Of a stretch of DNA of 64,000 bases, positions 17,281 to 26,777 are shown piece after piece. The position numbers and the translations under genes are program-made. The stretch is taken from the NCBI GenBank assembly GCA_031399085.1, contig JANNOQ010000079.1:1-64000 (forward strand), read 5' to 3'. The notes under the pieces were generated by a model. The model did not search any database. It saw only the letters and a program-made list of their open reading frames with translations, and was not told where the DNA came from. The first letter of the stretch is position 1; each line of letters opens with the position of its first letter. Source of the stretch: R-RK-3 sp031399085 (GTDB lineage: Bacteria > Pseudomonadota > Alphaproteobacteria > Rhizobiales > Rhodomicrobiaceae).

Positions 17281-18990
17281 CTATTTCTTCTGCCAGCTCT
17301 TCACCAACTCGTCATAGTTGACGGTGATCGGCTTTTCCTTTTCGTTGGCGATCTTGGCCTTCGGAGCGCCCGGCTTGTCCAGCCACTCCTTCGGGTCGGT
17401 CTCCGGGTTCATCTTCGGGCCGATGTCTTTCTGGACGCCAGCGCGCTCCAGGCGGATAAGCACGGCTTCCTGAGCCTGACACAGCGCATCCATCGCCGCT
17501 TGAGCGGTTTTTGCGCCCGAAGAAGCGTCGCCGATGTTCTGCCACCAGAGCTGTGCCAGTTTCGGATAATCAGGCACGTTGGTCCCGGTCGGCGTCCATT
17601 GCACGCGGGCCGGCGAGCGGTAGAACTCGATCAGACCGCCGAGCTTGGGCGCGCGCTCGGTGAAGGACGCATGCTGAATCGTCGATTCGCGGATGAATGT
17701 GAGGCCAACCTGGCTTTTCTTCACGTCCACCGTCTTGGAGGTCACGAACTGCGCGTAGAGCCATGCGGCCTTGGCGCGGTCGGTCGGCGTCGATTTCATC
17801 AGCGTCCAGGACCCGGCGTCCTGATAGCCGAGCTTGTTGCCTTCCTCCCAGTAAACGCCGTGGGGCGACGGAGCCATGCGCCATTTCGGCGAGCCGTCCG
17901 CGTTCACGACCGGCAGGCCGCCCTTCACCATGTCGGCGGTAAAGGCGGTGTACCAGAAGATCTGCTGCGCAATGGCGCCCTGAGCGGGCACGGGGCCGGC
18001 CTCGGAAAAGACCATGCCGGCCGCTTCCGGCGGCGCGTAGGCTTTCAGCCAGTCGATATATTTTTGCACCGCATAAACCGATGCGGGGCCATTTGTGTCG
18101 CCGCCGCGCGCCACGCACGAGCCGACCGGCTGGCTCTTCTCGTTGACGCGGATACCCCATTCGTCAACTGGATTGCCGTTGGGGATGCCCTTGTCGCCAT
18201 TGCCTGCCATCGACAGCCAGGCGTCGGTGAAGCGCCAGCCCAGCGAGGGGTCCTTCTTGCCATAGTCCATATGGCCATAGACCTTTTTGCCGTCGATAGT
18301 CTTGCCAGTGAAGAAGGCGGCGATGTCCTCATAGGCCGACCAATTGACCGGAACGCCGAGATCGTAGCCGTATTTCGCCTTGAAATCGGCCTTGTTCTTC
18401 TCGTCGTTGAACCAGTCATAGCGGAACCAGTAAAGGTTCGCGAATTGCTGGTCGGGCAGCTGGTAAAGCTTACCATCGGGGCCGGTGGTGAAGGACTTGC
18501 CGATGAAGTCGTTCACGTCGAGCGTCGGCGAGGTGACGTCCTTGCCGTCGCCGGCCATCCAGTCGGTCAGGTTGCGGGCCTGCTGATAGCGCCAATGGGT
18601 ACCGATCAGGTCGCTATCGTTGATATAGGCGTCATAAATGTTCTCGCCTGACTGCATTTGCGTTTGCAGCTTCTCGACGACATCGCCCTCGCCGATCAGG
18701 TCGTGCGTGACCTTGATGCCGGTGATTTCGGTGAACGCCTTGGCGAGCGTCTTGGACTCATATTCATGGGTGGTGATCGTCTCCGAGACCACTTTGATGT
18801 CCATGCCTTTGAACGGCGCGGCGGCTTTGATGAACCACTCCATTTCCTTCATCTGCTCTTCCTTGGAGAGCGAGGAAGGCTGGAACTCGGCGTCCACCCA
18901 TTTTTTTGCCGCTACGGAATCGGCAAGAGCGGGCCAGCATCCCGCCAGCAGCGCGGCTGCCGTTGCGGATGCCAAGAGATGTTTTCGCAT
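17281..18990 (-). CDS. glpV: Glycerol ABC transporter substrate-binding protein
   Basis: The periplasmic binding component of the Rhizobium-type glycerol importer. 569 residues, large for a binding protein but normal for this family. The first 23 residues form a signal peptide. It contains LLAGC, lipobox-like, but cleavage after PALA is equally plausible. The mature part resembles carbohydrate-binding solute receptors. It is the last gene of the run glpD-S-T-P-Q-U-V, the order described in Rhizobium leguminosarum. It is separated from glpU by 72 nt. Confidence comes mainly from operon context. Confidence 0.88.
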   Translation of the reverse strand: MRKHLLASATAAALLAGCWPALADSVAAKKWVDAEFQPSSLSKEEQMKEMEWFIKAAAPFKGMDIKVVSETITTHEYESKTLAKAFTEITGIKVTHDLIGEGDVVEKLQTQMQSGENIYDAYINDSDLIGTHWRYQQARNLTDWMAGDGKDVTSPTLDVNDFIGKSFTTGPDGKLYQLPDQQFANLYWFRYDWFNDEKNKADFKAKYGYDLGVPVNWSAYEDIAAFFTGKTIDGKKVYGHMDYGKKDPSLGWRFTDAWLSMAGNGDKGIPNGNPVDEWGIRVNEKSQPVGSCVARGGDTNGPASVYAVQKYIDWLKAYAPPEAAGMVFSEAGPVPAQGAIAQQIFWYTAFTADMVKGGLPVVNADGSPKWRMAPSPHGVYWEEGNKLGYQDAGSWTLMKSTPTDRAKAAWLYAQFVTSKTVDVKKSQVGLTFIRESTIQHASFTERAPKLGGLIEFYRSPARVQWTPTGTNVPDYPKLAQLWWQNIGDASSGAKTAQAAMDALCQAQEAVLIRLERAGVQKDIGPKMNPETDPKEWLDKPGAPKAKIANEKEKPITVNYDELVKSWQKK

Positions 18991-19062
18991 TCTTCTTCCT
19001 CCCAGTTTGCTTCGTTTAACGTCAAGTCTTCCCCGTTAGGCGCGCTTTGCGGTAAGCGAAGG

Positions 19063-19344
19063 CTACACCCAACGGAAAACGCAGATTGCATAGGCAAGCG
19101 AAATCGGCAGCGCCCACAACAGGTCGGCGCCGGTGAGACCAAGCCAGGCAAGATGAATGAAGGCGCTGCCAAGCAGCGAAATGAACAGCCGGTCGCCGCG
19201 CGTGGTTTCGATGCGTAGAACCCCATAACGCGCGCCGCCGCCGGGAACGAAATACTCCCACACGCCCATCGAGGCGATCAGCAGCGCGATGGTGACGAAG
19301 AACAACGCCGTTGGCCAGGTCCAGGCCATCCAAGACAGAGTCAT
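19063..19344 (-). CDS. glpU: DUF2160 small membrane protein of the glycerol ABC operon
   Basis: 93 residues with two or three hydrophobic helices (TALFFVTIALLIASMGVWEY, then SAFIHLAWLGL). DUF2160 proteins are encoded inside glycerol ABC operons of Hyphomicrobiales, between the second permease and the binding protein, exactly as here. Their role is unknown; an accessory membrane subunit is a guess. The start is ATG 19344, 11 nt after glpQ; a longer frame to 19464 lies inside glpQ. Confidence 0.82.
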   Translation of the reverse strand: MTLSWMAWTWPTALFFVTIALLIASMGVWEYFVPGGGARYGVLRIETTRGDRLFISLLGSAFIHLAWLGLTGADLLWALPISLAYAICVFRWV

Positions 19345-19355
19345 GCCGTCCCTCC

Positions 19356-20273
19356 TCAGACCCGCCCCAGGGCAAAGCCCTTGGCGATGTAGTTGCGGAC
19401 GAAATAGATTACCAGCGCGCCGGGAATGATGGTCAAGACGCCGGCGGCGGCCAGCACGCCCCAATCCAGGCCGGCGGCGGAGACGGTGCGCGTCATGGTC
19501 GCGGCGATGGGTTTGGCGTCTGTCGTTGTCAACGTGCGCGCGATCAGCAGCTCGACCCAGGAGAACATGAAGCAGAAGAAGGCCGCGACGCCGATGCCGC
19601 TGGCGATCAACGGCATGAAGACCTTGGCGAAAAATCCGGGGAAGGAATAGCCGTCAATATAGGCGGTCTCGTCGATCTCCTTCGGCACACCCGACATGAA
19701 GCCTTCCAAAATCCACACCGCCAGCGGCACGTTGAACAGGCAATGCGCCAGCGCGACGGCAATATGCGTGTCGATCAGGCCGAAGGCGGAATAGAGCTGG
19801 AAGAACGGCAGCGCGAAGACGGCGGGCGGCGCCATTCGGTTGGTCAGCAGCCAGAAGAACAGATGCTTGTCGCCAAGGAAGCGGTAGCGCGAAAAGGCGT
19901 AGGCGGCGGGCAGCGCGACCGTCACCGAGATCACCGTGTTCATCACCACATAGATGATCGAATTGATGTAGCCGTTGTACCAGGCCGGATCGGTGAAGAT
20001 GACGTTGTAATTTGCAAGCGTCGGATTGAGCGGCCAGAGCGAGAAGACGCCGGTGATCTCCTCATTGGTCTTGAAGCTCATATTCACGAGCCAATAGATC
20101 GGCAGCATCAGGAAGACGATGTAAACCGTCATCACCAGCCAGCTATAGTCGCGCGGCTTGCCGCGCCTGACGCCTTTGCGCGCCGCCTCGCGGGCTTGCG
20201 TGGCGCCCGCCGCTTCGCCGCCGATGCTGCGCGGCATGCCGTTTAACGTGCGTTCCTCCCGGGACATCGTCAT
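19356..20273 (-). CDS. glpQ: Glycerol ABC transporter permease (MalG-like)
   Basis: 305 residues, six predicted helices. The EAA loop, which docks on the ATPase, reads EIDETAYIDGYSFPGFFAKV. A basic cytosolic N-terminus of about 45 residues precedes the first helix. It pairs with GlpP to form the channel. The start is ATG 20273, 3 nt after the glpP stop; ATG 20267 is an alternative. MalG-like carbohydrate permease fold, assigned to glycerol by operon context. Confidence 0.88.
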   Translation of the reverse strand: MTMSREERTLNGMPRSIGGEAAGATQAREAARKGVRRGKPRDYSWLVMTVYIVFLMLPIYWLVNMSFKTNEEITGVFSLWPLNPTLANYNVIFTDPAWYNGYINSIIYVVMNTVISVTVALPAAYAFSRYRFLGDKHLFFWLLTNRMAPPAVFALPFFQLYSAFGLIDTHIAVALAHCLFNVPLAVWILEGFMSGVPKEIDETAYIDGYSFPGFFAKVFMPLIASGIGVAAFFCFMFSWVELLIARTLTTTDAKPIAATMTRTVSAAGLDWGVLAAAGVLTIIPGALVIYFVRNYIAKGFALGRV

Positions 20274-20276
20274 GAG

Positions 20277-21146
<870 letters not shown>

Positions 21147-21149
21147 CGG

Positions 21150-22226
21150 TCAGGCAGCCTCCGGCTCGATGAGGCGGGCATCGGCATAGATGTTGATGCG
21201 CGCGGGATCGAAGCTCGCGCGGGGAATGGCGGGCACGCTGTCGGTGTCGCGCAGCACGGCGTTGAAATCCCGCCCGGCGACCTGGCCGCGCACGATCTTG
21301 TGGCGTCCGATATCCTCAACCGCGCGGATATTGACCGGCAGGTCCCCAGCCTCGCCAAGGCGCACGAATTCCGGGCGGATGCCAAGCTCGGTCTTGCCGC
21401 TGAGCGTTGCATAATGGCGGCCAAGCGGTATGGAAAGTTCCGGGCTAAGCCGCGCGCGGTCGCCCTCCACGGCGCAAGGTATGACGTTCATGCCGGGCGA
21501 GCCGATGAAATAACCGACGAAGGTGTGGCGCGGCGTTTCGAACAGCTCGGTCGGCGTGCCGATCTGCACGACCTCGCCCTCATACATGACCACCACACGG
21601 TCGGCGAGGGTCAGCGCCTCGGTCTGATCGTGCGTCACATAGATCATGGTGAAGCCCAGGCGCTTATGCAGATGCTTGAGCTGCGAGCGCAATTCCCATT
21701 TCAAATGCGGGTCGATGACGGTGAGCGGCTCGTCCAGCAAAATGGCGTTGACATCCGAGCGCACCAGCCCGCGCCCGAGCGAAATCTTTTGCTTCTCATC
21801 CGCCGTCAGCGCGCGCGCCTTGCGATCGGCCTTGCCCTGAAGGTTCAGCATCCCGATCAGCTCATCGACGCGCCGTTTGATGTCGGCCTCGGGCACGCGG
21901 CGATTGCGCAAGGGGAAGGCCAGATTGTCCCGCACGGTCATGGTGTCGTAGATGACCGGGAACTGAAATACCTGCGCGATATTGCGCTGCTCCGTCGGCA
22001 GATCGGTAACATCCTCCGCGCCGAACAGAATGCGTCCGCGCGTCGGCGTAATCAGCCCGGACATGATGTTGAGCAGCGTCGTCTTCCCGCAGCCGGAGGG
22101 GCCGAGTAGCGCGTAAGCCCCGCCGTCCTGCCAGACATGGTCCATCCGCTTCAGGGCAAAATCGGCTTCGCTCTGTGGCTTGGGCAGATAGGAATGGGCG
22201 ATGCCATCCAGCGTGATGCGTGCCAT
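21150..22226 (-). CDS. glpT: Glycerol ABC transporter ATPase with a degenerate signature motif
   Basis: 358 residues. Walker A G42PSGCGKT49, Q-loop Q88, Walker B ILLDEP (D165, E166) and H-loop His199 (MIYVTHDQTEAL) are all consensus. The LSGGQ signature, however, is replaced by LTADEKQ at residues 140-146. A TOBE-like domain ends the protein. It is expected to pair with GlpS, whose signature is intact but whose H-loop is not. Start ATG 22226 (MARITLDGIAHSYL), 10 nt after glpS; an upstream frame to 22463 is inside glpS. Confidence 0.9.
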   Translation of the reverse strand: MARITLDGIAHSYLPKPQSEADFALKRMDHVWQDGGAYALLGPSGCGKTTLLNIMSGLITPTRGRILFGAEDVTDLPTEQRNIAQVFQFPVIYDTMTVRDNLAFPLRNRRVPEADIKRRVDELIGMLNLQGKADRKARALTADEKQKISLGRGLVRSDVNAILLDEPLTVIDPHLKWELRSQLKHLHKRLGFTMIYVTHDQTEALTLADRVVVMYEGEVVQIGTPTELFETPRHTFVGYFIGSPGMNVIPCAVEGDRARLSPELSIPLGRHYATLSGKTELGIRPEFVRLGEAGDLPVNIRAVEDIGRHKIVRGQVAGRDFNAVLRDTDSVPAIPRASFDPARINIYADARLIEPEAA

Positions 22227-22236
22227 TGCCTCCCCC

Positions 22237-23322
22237 TCACGCCGCCTGTTTGACAGCGGGACCGGAGGCAAGCGCCCCCGACATGTCAAAAATGAAGAAG
22301 CGCTCCGGCACCAGATAGACGGTGACCGTTTCGTCGGGCTTGACGATGCGCACACCGTGCACGAGCGCCACCCAGCGCGCATCGGCGAAATCGACATGCA
22401 CGAAACTTTCCGATCCGGTGACTTCGGTGATCGCGACCTTTGCCTTGAGCGCAACCGCGCCATCGCCCGGCGGTTCGAGATAGAGATGGTGCGGGCGAAA
22501 GCCGATGATGTAATCGCCGTCCGGCAGGGCGAGGCTGGCGCGCGGCACGGGGATGGAAATCCCGCCGTCCAATACGAAATTCGTCCCGTCCTTGCGCAGC
22601 CGGATGATATTGAGCGGCGGATCGGAAAAGATCTCGGCGGTGCGCAAGTCTGCGGGCCGCTGATAGACCTCGATGGTCGGGCCGAATTGCGTCACGGCGC
22701 CTTCATGCAGCGTCGCGGTCTTGCCGCCGAGCAGCAGGGCTTCGCTCGGCTCGGTGGTCGCGTAGACAAGGATCGCGCCGGCTTCGGCGAAGACGCGCGG
22801 CAGCTCGGCGCGCAACTCCTCGCGCAGCTTGTAGTCGAGATTGGCGAGCGGCTCGTCGAGCAGCACGAGCGAGGCGCGTTTCACGAAGGCGCGGGCGAGC
22901 GCGGTGCGCTGCTGCTGACCGCCCGAGAGATTGAGCGGCGTCCGCTGCAAATAAGGTTCAAGCTTCAACAGCCCGGCCGCCTGCCTGACGCGCGTCTCGA
23001 TTTCGGCGCGCGGAACCCCGGCGACGCGCAACGGCGAGGCGATGTTCTCGTAGACCGTTAGCGAGGGGTAATTGATGAATTGCTGATAGACCATCGCCAC
23101 ATCGCGCTTCTGCACGCGCACGCCAAGGACGCTTTTCCCGTCGACGCGGATATCGCCCGAGGTCGGCCGGTCGAGCCCGGCCATCAGCCGCATGAGCGAG
23201 GTCTTTCCGGAAAGGGTCGGACCGAGCAGGATGTTGAGCGAGCCCTTTTCGAGCCGCATCGACGCGGACTGAACATGAATGCCGGACGGCGTCGCCTTGG
23301 TGATGTCGATCAACTCAAGCAT
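22237..23322 (-). CDS. glpS: Glycerol ABC transporter ATPase with a degenerate H-loop
   Basis: 361 residues. Walker A G34PTLSGKT41, Q-loop Q80, signature L132SGGQ136 and Walker B VLLDEP (D156, E157) are consensus. The switch histidine is missing: LVYATTEPSEAL has Thr190 where VTHD-type proteins have His. A TOBE-like C-terminal domain follows. It complements GlpT, so a heterodimer would carry one full ATP site. First transporter gene after glpD, 39 nt apart. Confidence 0.9.
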   Translation of the reverse strand: MLELIDITKATPSGIHVQSASMRLEKGSLNILLGPTLSGKTSLMRLMAGLDRPTSGDIRVDGKSVLGVRVQKRDVAMVYQQFINYPSLTVYENIASPLRVAGVPRAEIETRVRQAAGLLKLEPYLQRTPLNLSGGQQQRTALARAFVKRASLVLLDEPLANLDYKLREELRAELPRVFAEAGAILVYATTEPSEALLLGGKTATLHEGAVTQFGPTIEVYQRPADLRTAEIFSDPPLNIIRLRKDGTNFVLDGGISIPVPRASLALPDGDYIIGFRPHHLYLEPPGDGAVALKAKVAITEVTGSESFVHVDFADARWVALVHGVRIVKPDETVTVYLVPERFFIFDMSGALASGPAVKQAA

Positions 23323-23361
23323 GGCGTTCCTCTACGGCCTCCACGCTACTATATGCCGATT

Positions 23362-24903
23362 TCATGAGCGCGCCGCCTTTAAAGAGGGCAATTCGTTGGT
23401 CTGATTCATCCATTGATTGAGCGTCGCAATCTCCTCACGGCTGAGGCGCAGGCCAAGCTTGGAGCGCCGCCACAGCACATCCTCGGCCGTGCGCGCCCAT
23501 TCGGCGTCGATGAGATAGCGGACCTCAGCCTCGTAGAGCGTCGGGCCGAAATAATGGCCAAGCCCCACCATCGAGGTCACGCCGCCGAGCACGTTGCGCG
23601 TGTCGGTGCCGTAGGCGCGGACGAGCCGCTGCACATGGTTTGGGGCGAGGAACGGGAATTGCTGTTCGAATTCGCGGCAAAGCTGGGCAAAGCCGGTCAT
23701 CGGGAAGTCGCCGCCGGGCAGCGGCGCGCGGGCGGTCCAGCTCGGTCCGCGCTTGCCGAGCGCCGTTTCCACCATTTTCATCGCGGACTCGGCCAAGCGG
23801 CGGAATGTGGTGATCTTCCCGCCGAAAATGTTGACCAGCGGCGGCTGACCGGGGTCATTCTGAAGGCGCAAGACATAGTCTCGCGTTGCCTCCTGCGCGC
23901 TGCCCGCGCCGTCGTCGTAGAGCGGCCGCACGCCGGAATAAGTCCAAACCACCGTCTCGCGCAAGATGGGCTTGGCGAAATACTCGCTCGCCGCGCTGCA
24001 CAGATAGTCGATCTCATCGCTCGAAGTCGCGACCGCGCCAGGATCGCCCTCATAATCGATGTCGGTCGTCCCGATCAGGGTGAAATCGCGCTCGTAGGGG
24101 ATGGCGAAGATGATCCGGCCGTCGGCGTTTTGAAAGATGTAGCAACGGTCATGCTCGTAAAAGCGCGGCACGACGATATGGCTGCCTTTCACGAGCCGAA
24201 CCGTGGCCGCTTGGTTTTGGCCGATGGCTTGGCTCAGCACCTCGCTGACCCACGGGCCTGCTGCGTTGACGAGCAGTTGGGCCGTTACTTCCTTTGACTG
24301 GCCTGTCGCGCCGTCGCGCAGAATGGCCCGCCAATGACCGTTCTCCGGCCGGGCCGACATGCAGCGCATTCTCGTAAGGATCTGCGCGCCCTTGGCGGCC
24401 GCATCGCGCGCGTTCAGCACGACGAGACGGCTGTCGTCCACCCAGCAATCGGAATATTCGAACGCGGTCTTGAATTCGGGCTTCAGCGGCTCGCCGGCCG
24501 CATCGCGCGCAAGATCGAGTGTGCGGGTCGGCGGCAACAGCCTGCGTCCGCCGAGGTGGTCGTAGACGAAAAGGCCAAGGCGCAGGAACCAGGCGGCGCG
24601 CAATCCTGAATGATGCGGGAGCACGAACCGCAGCGGCCAAATTATATGAGGAGCGTTCCGCCACAATGTCTCGCGTTCGAGCAGCGACTCGCGCACCAGC
24701 CGAAATTCATAATGTTCGAGATAGCGCAGGCCGCCATGAACGAGCTTGGTCGCGGCCGAGGACGTCCCGCTGGCCAGATCGTTCATCTCGCACAGTAGGA
24801 CGGAGAAACCGCGTCCGGCCGCGTCCCGGGCGATGCCGCAGCCATTGATGCCGCCGCCGATCACAAAAATATCGTATTGGGCGGCGGGACTGCCCTCGTT
24901 CAA
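23362..24903 (-). CDS. glpD: Aerobic glycerol-3-phosphate dehydrogenase
   Basis: A membrane-associated FAD enzyme that oxidises sn-glycerol 3-phosphate to dihydroxyacetone phosphate and passes electrons to quinone. 513 residues. The N-terminal dinucleotide loop reads YDIFVIGGGINGCGIARDAA, followed by the family motif SAATKLVHGGLRYLEHYEF. It heads the glycerol operon, so G3P made from imported glycerol is its substrate. Glycerol kinase is not in the window. The 106-nt leader contains the candidate GlpR boxes. Confidence 0.96.
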   Translation of the reverse strand: MNEGSPAAQYDIFVIGGGINGCGIARDAAGRGFSVLLCEMNDLASGTSSAATKLVHGGLRYLEHYEFRLVRESLLERETLWRNAPHIIWPLRFVLPHHSGLRAAWFLRLGLFVYDHLGGRRLLPPTRTLDLARDAAGEPLKPEFKTAFEYSDCWVDDSRLVVLNARDAAAKGAQILTRMRCMSARPENGHWRAILRDGATGQSKEVTAQLLVNAAGPWVSEVLSQAIGQNQAATVRLVKGSHIVVPRFYEHDRCYIFQNADGRIIFAIPYERDFTLIGTTDIDYEGDPGAVATSSDEIDYLCSAASEYFAKPILRETVVWTYSGVRPLYDDGAGSAQEATRDYVLRLQNDPGQPPLVNIFGGKITTFRRLAESAMKMVETALGKRGPSWTARAPLPGGDFPMTGFAQLCREFEQQFPFLAPNHVQRLVRAYGTDTRNVLGGVTSMVGLGHYFGPTLYEAEVRYLIDAEWARTAEDVLWRRSKLGLRLSREEIATLNQWMNQTNELPSLKAARS

Positions 24904-24965
24904 ACCGTCCTCCCTGAGCGCGATGCATTATCTAAGTGTATGCGCATCTTCGCTGGTTTGATGGT

Positions 24966-25006
24966 AAACGAAAGAGGGTGGCTGTCAATCGAAACCAAAC
25001 GAAACC
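24966..25006. promoter_or_regulatory. Candidate GlpR operator boxes upstream of glpD
   Basis: Three CGAAA half-sites start at 24969, 24990 and 24999; the last two read CGAAACC and CGAAACC in tandem. The same CGAAACC units recur upstream of glpR. DeoR-family repressors of alphaproteobacteria commonly bind such direct repeats. The link to GlpR is inferred from position and sharing. Confidence 0.65.
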
Positions 25007-25009
25007 TTT

Positions 25010-25810
25010 TTACGCCACTTCCGAAACTCGCTTCGCAGCCATAGCTTCATAAAGTTCGACGCGGGCTTCGGTGCAAATCCGCCGGATGGAGGCGCTCTCG
25101 CAGCGGTCCGTCACAAAGCTGTGCATCTGTGAAAGATGCGCGATCCGCACGGGCGCGGCCCGCTCGAATTTCGTGGCGTCCGCGACCAGCACCACGCGGC
25201 GCGCATTGCTGATGATCGCCTGAGCGACCTTCACCTCGCGATAATCATAGTCGAGCAGCGCGCCATCCTCGTCGATGGCCGAGGCTCCGATGATTGCGTA
25301 ATCGACGCGGAACTGCTTGATGAAATCGACCGCCGCTTCGCCGACAATGCCGCCATCCGAGCGCCGCACCACCCCGCCCGCGATGATGACCTCGATGTCC
25401 CGCGAAGGCCGCATTGCATTGGCCACATTGATGTTGTTGGTGATGACCATCAGCCCGCCATGCTGGAGCAGCGCGCGGGCAACCGCCTCCGTCGTCGTGC
25501 CGATATTGATGAAAAGCGCCGCATTGTTGGGAATCAGCGTCGCCGCCATCCGGCCGATCGCCTCCTTCTCCTCATAGGCGATAGCGCGGCGGGCGTCATA
25601 GCCGAAATTCTCGATGCCCGATGAGAGGATCGCGCCGCCATGCACCCGCGCAAGCAGGCGCTGATCGCAAAGCTCGTTGAGGTCCTTGCGAATGGTTTGG
25701 GGCGAAACCTCAAATCGGTTAGAAAGGTCCTCGACCGTGACCCGGCCCACCTGTTTGGCGATTTCCAGTATAGTGTTTTGACGCGCCGCGAGCATGGATC
25801 GGTTTCGCAT
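25010..25810 (-). CDS. glpR: DeoR/GlpR-family transcriptional regulator
   Basis: 266 residues. The N-terminal helix-turn-helix (VEDLSNRFEVSPQTIRKDLN) is the DeoR signature. The C-terminal sugar-phosphate sensor has the IGTTTEAVARALL loop, expected to bind glycerol-3-phosphate. It lies 106 nt upstream of glpD on the same strand and probably represses the operon and itself. The start is uncertain: ATG 25795 (MLAARQNTIL) aligns better with E. coli GlpR and places an operator half-site upstream of the coding region; ATG 25810 is the longer option. Neither has a good ribosome-binding site. Confidence 0.9.
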   Translation of the reverse strand: MRNRSMLAARQNTILEIAKQVGRVTVEDLSNRFEVSPQTIRKDLNELCDQRLLARVHGGAILSSGIENFGYDARRAIAYEEKEAIGRMAATLIPNNAALFINIGTTTEAVARALLQHGGLMVITNNINVANAMRPSRDIEVIIAGGVVRRSDGGIVGEAAVDFIKQFRVDYAIIGASAIDEDGALLDYDYREVKVAQAIISNARRVVLVADATKFERAAPVRIAHLSQMHSFVTDRCESASIRRICTEARVELYEAMAAKRVSEVA

Positions 25811-25839
25811 TGATACGGAACGAAACCATAAACGAAACC
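25801..25839. promoter_or_regulatory. Candidate GlpR autoregulatory boxes upstream of glpR
   Basis: GGTTTCG (25801-25807) faces CGAAACC (25821-25827), and a direct copy CGAAACC lies at 25833-25839. They are the same units as upstream of glpD. Confidence 0.62.
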
Positions 25840-25919
25840 TTGTAAGAAATGAACAATGAAGCTTGCGCCGCAGTGCCTAGGCAATCGCAGACCAACGACC
25901 GCGCCTCGCGCATGCCCGC

Positions 25920-26777
25920 CTAACGGGCGGTCCCAGGAGCTGGAATCGATTGCGGTCGGCCGCGTCCGCCATTCGGATCGAGCGGCAGGAATTCCACCCC
26001 GGACGCCTGTACCGGCGCGGAATACAGCGTCATGAGGTTCAGCACTTCCTGCGGCAGCCCGGCCTTGACCGGCAAGCCGAGCGACAGAGCTTCGTCATAG
26101 GTCAGCGCATAATCATGTGTCCAATGGCCGCCGGCAAGCTTTTCGGCCAGCGCCACGGCGCGCTCTTCCCCGAGCCGCTCCCGCGTCAGCTCGATCGCGC
26201 CGCGTTTGACCTGCGCCAGTGCCTTTTCGCTCATATCCGCCATGACCAGCGTCAGATCGTGCACCTCGCTGATCGGCTTGCTGTCGCGGGCGCGCACGAT
26301 GCTGGCGGCCGGGAAACCGGCGAGCTGCGGGTCGATGGGGCCAAGCACGGAGAACTCGCCCATCAGAATCTCGTTCGCCGCCAGTGCGATCAGCGTACCG
26401 CCGGACATGGCGTAGACCGGAACCATGACGCGGACGCGCGCCGGATGCGCCTCGATGGCGCGGGCGATCTGCATCGCGGCGAGAACGAGACCGCCCGGCG
26501 TATGGACGATGAAGTCGATCGGGCGGTCCTTCGGCGTTTCCTTGATCGCCGCGATGATGGTCTGCGCGTCCTCTAGATTGATGAAGCGTGAAACGGGAAA
26601 GCCCAGCAGGCTGCGCTTTTCCTGACGGTGGATCATGGTGATGACGCGCGATCCTTGGGCGCGCTCGATGGCGCGAATGGCATTGGTGCGCTGCATCGCC
26701 CTGATCCGTTCGGTGATGAGGGGCTGCAATGCAAAGATCAAAAAGACGATCCATATCCACGAAAAGAAATTTTCCAT
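25920..26777 (-). CDS. Membrane-anchored SDH/ClpP-like serine protease
   Basis: 285 residues. Helix 5-21 anchors it, then a ClpP/crotonase-fold domain of the serine dehydrogenase proteinase family. The nucleophile is probably S125 in YAMSGGTLIALAANEI; HTPGGLV at 92-98 is the oxyanion strand. Such proteins resemble SppA and may degrade membrane peptides. Start ATG 26777 (MENFFSWIW) rather than 26828. It is not obviously tied to the glycerol genes, and the 142-nt gap to glpR is free of features apart from the operator boxes. Confidence 0.83.
   Translation of the reverse strand: MENFFSWIWIVFLIFALQPLITERIRAMQRTNAIRAIERAQGSRVITMIHRQEKRSLLGFPVSRFINLEDAQTIIAAIKETPKDRPIDFIVHTPGGLVLAAMQIARAIEAHPARVRVMVPVYAMSGGTLIALAANEILMGEFSVLGPIDPQLAGFPAASIVRARDSKPISEVHDLTLVMADMSEKALAQVKRGAIELTRERLGEERAVALAEKLAGGHWTHDYALTYDEALSLGLPVKAGLPQEVLNLMTLYSAPVQASGVEFLPLDPNGGRGRPQSIPAPGTAR

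Noticed and set aside
17239..18651. A 470-codon open frame on the + strand opposite glpV
   Set aside because: Antisense shadow of a high-GC gene; GlpV fits length, signal and operon context.
18937..18990. Lipobox in the GlpV signal peptide
   Set aside because: LLAGC fits a lipobox but the signal-peptidase I site PALA just after it is equally good; not called.
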